64,000 nucleotides of DNA, from the NCBI RefSeq assembly GCF_022829385.1, contig NZ_JAKSXX010000235.1:124001-188000 (forward strand), written 5' to 3'. Shown here piece after piece: positions 59,118 through 64,000 of the stretch. Every line of letters begins with the position of its first letter. Within the stretch, counting starts at the first letter, position 1. A program made the position numbers and the translations under genes. Source of the DNA: Methylobacterium sp. J-070. Lineage in GTDB: Bacteria; Pseudomonadota; Alphaproteobacteria; Rhizobiales; Beijerinckiaceae. Below the pieces are notes generated by a model. It searched no databases, was not told where the DNA came from, and saw only the letters and a list, made by a program, of their open reading frames with translations.

Positions 59118-61112
59118 CTACCACCAGCCGCGGGGCGCCGGCTGCTGGGGCGCGGGCGTCCACAGACCGGGCTCGCCGTATTCGGGCGCGCTGTCGGCCC
59201 GGGCGGCGCGGCGGAGATGCCGGCGGGGCGTCTCCAAGTCGTCGTCGCGGCCGGGCGGCCACTCGTCGGCGAAGCGGTGGTGCGGCGCGCGACGCTGCAC
59301 GATCCGGGGCTTGGCCGGCGCGGCCGCGGGCTCGGCTTTGCGCCGTGGCGCCTCGTCGGGCAACCGCGCAATGGCCGCTCCGCCGCCGCCCGGCAACCCG
59401 AGGGCCGCGCGCATCGGCGCGTCGTAGCCGTACAGGTCCGGCAGGGTGCGATAGGCACCGTGGTCGTCCACGTAGGCGGTGAAATAGGCGAGATGCACCG
59501 GCAGCTTCTCCGGCAGCCGGATGGTGCGCTCACCCTTGCCGATGAGTTTCTTCAGGCGCTCCTCCGACCAGTCCGGGAGGACCGCGTCGGCGAGGCGGAA
59601 CGGATCGTCGACGCGCACGCATCCGTGGCTGAAATCGCGCTTTGAAGCTGAGAACAACGAACGGTTCGGCGTGTCGTGCAGGTACACGGCATGCTGGTTC
59701 GGGAACATGAACTTGATGAAGCCCAGGGCGTTGCGCTCGCCCGGAGGCTGCCGCAGCGAGATGTGACCGCCGTGGCGGACCACTTCGTAGCCGCCCCAGG
59801 TCTTGCCGCCATATCCGGCGAGCTTCGGCGCCATGGTCTTCAGGATCGAGGGCGGCACATACCAGGATGGGTTGACGACCGCGTATTCCATCAGCCCCGA
59901 GAAGAGCGGCGTGCGCGATTCCGGCTTGCCCACGATCACGCGGGCTTCGTCGCGCAGCCGGCCGCCGCGATAGGCGCGCAGGCGGTATTCCGGCACGTTC
60001 ACCAGGATGTAGTCCGCTCCGAGATCCCCGGGCAGCCAGCGCCAGCGCTCCATGTTGACGATCAGGTCGGCCTCGCCACCGTTCGGGCGCTGGGCGCGGC
60101 CGACATCGGCCAGGGCCAGGACCGTCTGGACGTTCAGGACGCCGGTCGCCGGCAGACCGCGGCCGCGCTGGAACTGGGTCACCGCCTCGGCGACGCCGGC
60201 ATCGTAATCCTCCGGCTCACCGGGAGCGCGGTCGAGCGTGGCCGCCGGCCGCGCATCGAGACCGAAATGGGCGCGCAGGAGCGGCACCCGGGCGTCGTGC
60301 ATCCCGATGCGCAGCGCCGGACCGGGCGGCAGCCGCAACGGCTTCACCGCCGTGGGCGCAGGCCCGCGCAGGGCGGCGAGACGCGCCTTCAGCGCCAGGT
60401 AGCCCGGCGAGGCGGGATTGTAGGCCTGAAGCGCGTCGCCGGCCTTAGCACCGGCCTCGCTCAGCTTGCCCAGCACGTCGTTGCCGGCGGGAAGGTCGAG
60501 GCGCGGGGTGATCAGCCGCGAGATGGCGGCGAGATTGACCCGGCCGCCCCGGGCATCCCGAGCGTACAGGACGGCAGCGGCGGAGAGGCGGAGGTCGGCC
60601 TCCGCCACCGCCTTCTCGTCCGGCTTCGTCGCCAAGCTGGGAACCGGATAGGCGCGGGCGTCGAGCCCGTCGTCGGCCGCCGCGGCCAGACGGGCCACGA
60701 CGTCCTTGGCGGCTTCCGTCCACGCGCCATCGACGACCCACAGGGGTTTGAAGGCGCGCGCCTCGTAGAACGAGCGGATCGCGTCCCGGTCCTTGGTCGT
60801 CAGGCGCAACAGCAGCGGGGCGGTGTCGCCGAAGCGCGCGAAGACCGCCGCGCCGAGCGGATCCGCCGGCGCCACCGGGGCCGCCGCAGCAGCGCCCGGA
60901 GCCGGCTCGGCGGCGGGCGCCTCAGGCTTATAGTCGGGAAGCGACGTCGATACCGGGTCCGAAGATTTCGCCGGATCGGCCGTCGCCGGGCCGGGCACCT
61001 CAGACGGCGTCCTGTCGAGGGCGGCCATCTCGGCGCCGCACACGCCGTTCGATGCCAGCGTGCCGGTCAACAGGGCGGCCAGCGCCATTAGGCTGGAGCG
61101 CGGGACGCGCAT
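59118..61112 (-). CDS. L,D-transpeptidase family protein (YcbB-like)
   Basis: Periplasmic cross-linking enzyme of 664 residues. A signal peptide covers about 1-27 (SSLMALAALLTGTLASNGVCGAE). An LD-TPase scaffold domain follows, then a peptidoglycan-binding repeat near residues 270-360 (MHDARVPLLRAHFGLDA). The YkuD catalytic domain has H496 and C498 in SHGCVRVDDPF and the upstream HDTPNRSLF. The C-terminal 80 residues are Pro/Arg-rich and probably disordered. The ATG has a GGGAG site. Gram-negative relatives form 3-3 cross-links. Confidence 0.92.
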   Translation of the reverse strand: MRVPRSSLMALAALLTGTLASNGVCGAEMAALDRTPSEVPGPATADPAKSSDPVSTSLPDYKPEAPAAEPAPGAAAAAPVAPADPLGAAVFARFGDTAPLLLRLTTKDRDAIRSFYEARAFKPLWVVDGAWTEAAKDVVARLAAAADDGLDARAYPVPSLATKPDEKAVAEADLRLSAAAVLYARDARGGRVNLAAISRLITPRLDLPAGNDVLGKLSEAGAKAGDALQAYNPASPGYLALKARLAALRGPAPTAVKPLRLPPGPALRIGMHDARVPLLRAHFGLDARPAATLDRAPGEPEDYDAGVAEAVTQFQRGRGLPATGVLNVQTVLALADVGRAQRPNGGEADLIVNMERWRWLPGDLGADYILVNVPEYRLRAYRGGRLRDEARVIVGKPESRTPLFSGLMEYAVVNPSWYVPPSILKTMAPKLAGYGGKTWGGYEVVRHGGHISLRQPPGERNALGFIKFMFPNQHAVYLHDTPNRSLFSASKRDFSHGCVRVDDPFRLADAVLPDWSEERLKKLIGKGERTIRLPEKLPVHLAYFTAYVDDHGAYRTLPDLYGYDAPMRAALGLPGGGGAAIARLPDEAPRRKAEPAAAPAKPRIVQRRAPHHRFADEWPPGRDDDLETPRRHLRRAARADSAPEYGEPGLWTPAPQQPAPRGWW

Positions 61113-61353
61113 CGTGATCTCCCGGAGAGCCGCGGAGGGAACGCGCGCTCGGATTGGGATTATCCTCGCAAGCGTGGCTTTCAGCAACTGCAGTCTTCGC
61201 CAGTATTTTGGCGCTTTCGTGCATATCGCGTCGAATTCAATGCTATACAGTCCTAGGCCGTCTCGGTCATTGCGCGGCGGGCTCAGTCGCCGACAATGTT
61301 CGGCAAGGCGTCGGCTTAGGGCGTTGCCCGGTGCGGTAGCGCACGCGGCGCGG

Positions 61354-62838
<1,485 letters not shown>

Positions 62839-63085
62839 GAGGGCTCCCTGCACGACGCGCGAGGACCGGATGCGGTGCCGGGACGGGTCCCGACCGCTGC
62901 GTTCGATTCGGCACGTGTTTCGTTTCGAGCCGTAGGGTGACCGACAGACGTAAAGTGCCGCTTAACGACGTTTGCCGCGCTTCGTCAGGCAACGCGCGCA
63001 TGCGGGCCAACCGGCCGCGTTGAACGCATGGCGGCGCATTCGATATCAGGGTAGGGGGCCGAGCCCCTTCAGAGGAATGCGCGAC

Positions 63086-64000
63086 ATGATGCCGAGCCAC
63101 ACCGCCTCGCCGGTGAACGTCCGTCTGCCGGAAGGCGTCAGCGCCGCGCGCGCCGCCGCGAAGGCCGCCGACCTCGGCCTCCTTCCCGAATGGGATCTGT
63201 CGGATCTCTATTCCGGGCTCGACGCGCCGGAATTCGCCGCCGACATGACCCGCGCCGAGGAGGAGTGCCGCCGCTTCTCCGAGGCCTATGCCGGCCGCAT
63301 CGCCGAGATCGCGGCCGGTCCGGAGGCGTCCGGGCGCCTGGCCGAGGCCGTGCGCGCCTACGAGGCGATCGAGGACCTGCTGGGCAAGCTGATGTCCTTC
63401 GCCGGACTGATCTATTCCGGCGACACCACCGACGAGGCGCGGGCCAAGTTCTACGGCGACACGCGGGAGCGCCTGACGAACGCCTCCGCCGACCTGCTGT
63501 TCTTCGCGCTGGAACTCAACCGGGTCGACGACGCGGTGATGGATGCCGCGATGGCCAAGGGCCCGCTCGCCCGGTATGCGCCGTGGATCGAGGATCTGCG
63601 GCGGGAGAAGCCCCACCAGCTCGACGACCGCACCGAGAAGCTGTTCCTCGAGAAGTCCGTCACCGCCAACGCCGCCTGGGACCGGCTGTTCAACGAGACG
63701 ATCGCGTCGCTGCGCTTCACGGTCGACGGCGAGGAGATGCCCCTGGAGCCGACCCTCAACAAGCTGCAGGATCCGGACGGGGCGATCCGCAAGGAGGCCG
63801 CCGGGGCCATCAGCACCGTCTTGCGCAGCCAGCTGCGCGTCTTCACACTGATCACCAACACCCTGGCGAAGGACAAGGAGATCTCCGACCGGTGGCGGGG
63901 GTTCAAGGACGTCGCCGAGGCGCGCCACCTCGCCAACCGGGTCGAGCCCGAGGTGGTGGAAGCGCTGGTCGATGCCGTGCGGGCGGCCTATCCGCGCCTG
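63086..64000 (+). CDS. M3 family oligoendopeptidase (PepF type), 5' part
   Basis: N-terminal 305 residues of a zinc metallopeptidase; the gene runs off the window before the catalytic HExxH. LPEWDLSDLYSGLDAPEFAADMTRAEEECRRFSEAYAGRI opens it in the typical M3B way, followed by the helical oligopeptidase F N-terminal domain with MSFAGLIYSGDTTDE and the LEKSVTANAAWDRLFNETIASLRF segment. The start at 63086 has an AGAGGA site about 10 nt upstream; ATGs at 63077 and 63089 are also in frame. It diverges from the response regulator gene. Confidence 0.9.
   Translation, partial: MMPSHTASPVNVRLPEGVSAARAAAKAADLGLLPEWDLSDLYSGLDAPEFAADMTRAEEECRRFSEAYAGRIAEIAAGPEASGRLAEAVRAYEAIEDLLGKLMSFAGLIYSGDTTDEARAKFYGDTRERLTNASADLLFFALELNRVDDAVMDAAMAKGPLARYAPWIEDLRREKPHQLDDRTEKLFLEKSVTANAAWDRLFNETIASLRFTVDGEEMPLEPTLNKLQDPDGAIRKEAAGAISTVLRSQLRVFTLITNTLAKDKEISDRWRGFKDVAEARHLANRVEPEVVEALVDAVRAAYPRL

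Overview
The window is a high-GC chromosomal segment of an alphaproteobacterium, most likely a Methylobacterium or Methylorubrum-type aerobic anoxygenic phototroph. This rests on a bacteriochlorophyll/carotenoid/reaction-centre cluster of the purple-bacterial type, alongside pyruvate phosphate dikinase, propionyl-CoA carboxylase beta subunit, dihydroxy-acid dehydratase, an HWE-family histidine kinase and DUF882 and L,D-transpeptidase cell-wall genes. I could not run any search, so family assignments come from motifs and overall sequence recognition.

Layout. 0-5.3 kb: a small unknown gene (-) and an MdtA/MdtB-type RND efflux pair (+). 5.5-9.5 kb: a four-gene CoA-ester operon (class III CoA-transferase, SDR, acyl-CoA dehydrogenase, mesaconyl-CoA-hydratase-like dehydratase) ending at a hairpin shared with a convergent Ohr/OsmC peroxidase, then adenine deaminase (-) and ilvD (+). 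13.8-16.6 kb (-): GDP-L-fucose synthase followed by two SGNH hydrolases. 17.0-19.7 kb (+): crtI-crtB and a 42-residue membrane peptide. 20-27.3 kb: hemC (-), a Tat-type metallophosphoesterase (+), a small secreted protein (+), pccB (-), tRNA-Val(CAC) (-), a SelW/Rdx protein (+) and an HWE histidine kinase (+).

27.3-38.7 kb (-) holds one compact eight-gene unit in which every junction overlaps. It encodes two glycosyltransferases, a glycosyltransferase fused to a NodB-like deacetylase domain, a fused two-domain OppDF ATPase, a CmcI-like methyltransferase homologue, a Tat-type solute-binding protein and OppB/OppC permeases. A GT87-type membrane glycosyltransferase diverges from it. I do not recognise this as a described system, and it is the strongest candidate for something new here.

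40.2-53.8 kb is the main photosynthesis block: crtC-crtD (-) diverging from crtE-crtF-bchCXYZ-pufQBALMC (+), closed by a 16-bp-stem terminator. PpsR/CrtJ-type operators (TGT-N12-ACA) lie at crtI, between crtD and crtE, and in tandem before bchC. The crtIB pair is therefore about 21 kb away from the rest but apparently shares the regulator. CrtE, CrtB, CrtI, CrtC, CrtD and CrtF form a spirilloxanthin/spheroidene-type route. BchXYZ and BchC make the late bacteriochlorophyllide a steps. The puf products form LH1, the reaction-centre core and its tetrahaem cytochrome.

53.8-64 kb: a DUF3096 peptide, ppdK, a small membrane ORF, a DUF882 peptidase-like protein, a YkuD L,D-transpeptidase, an orphan sigma-54 response regulator, and the 5' part of an M3 oligoendopeptidase cut by the window edge. 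No CRISPR array, insertion sequence, rRNA, replication origin or phage element was seen.
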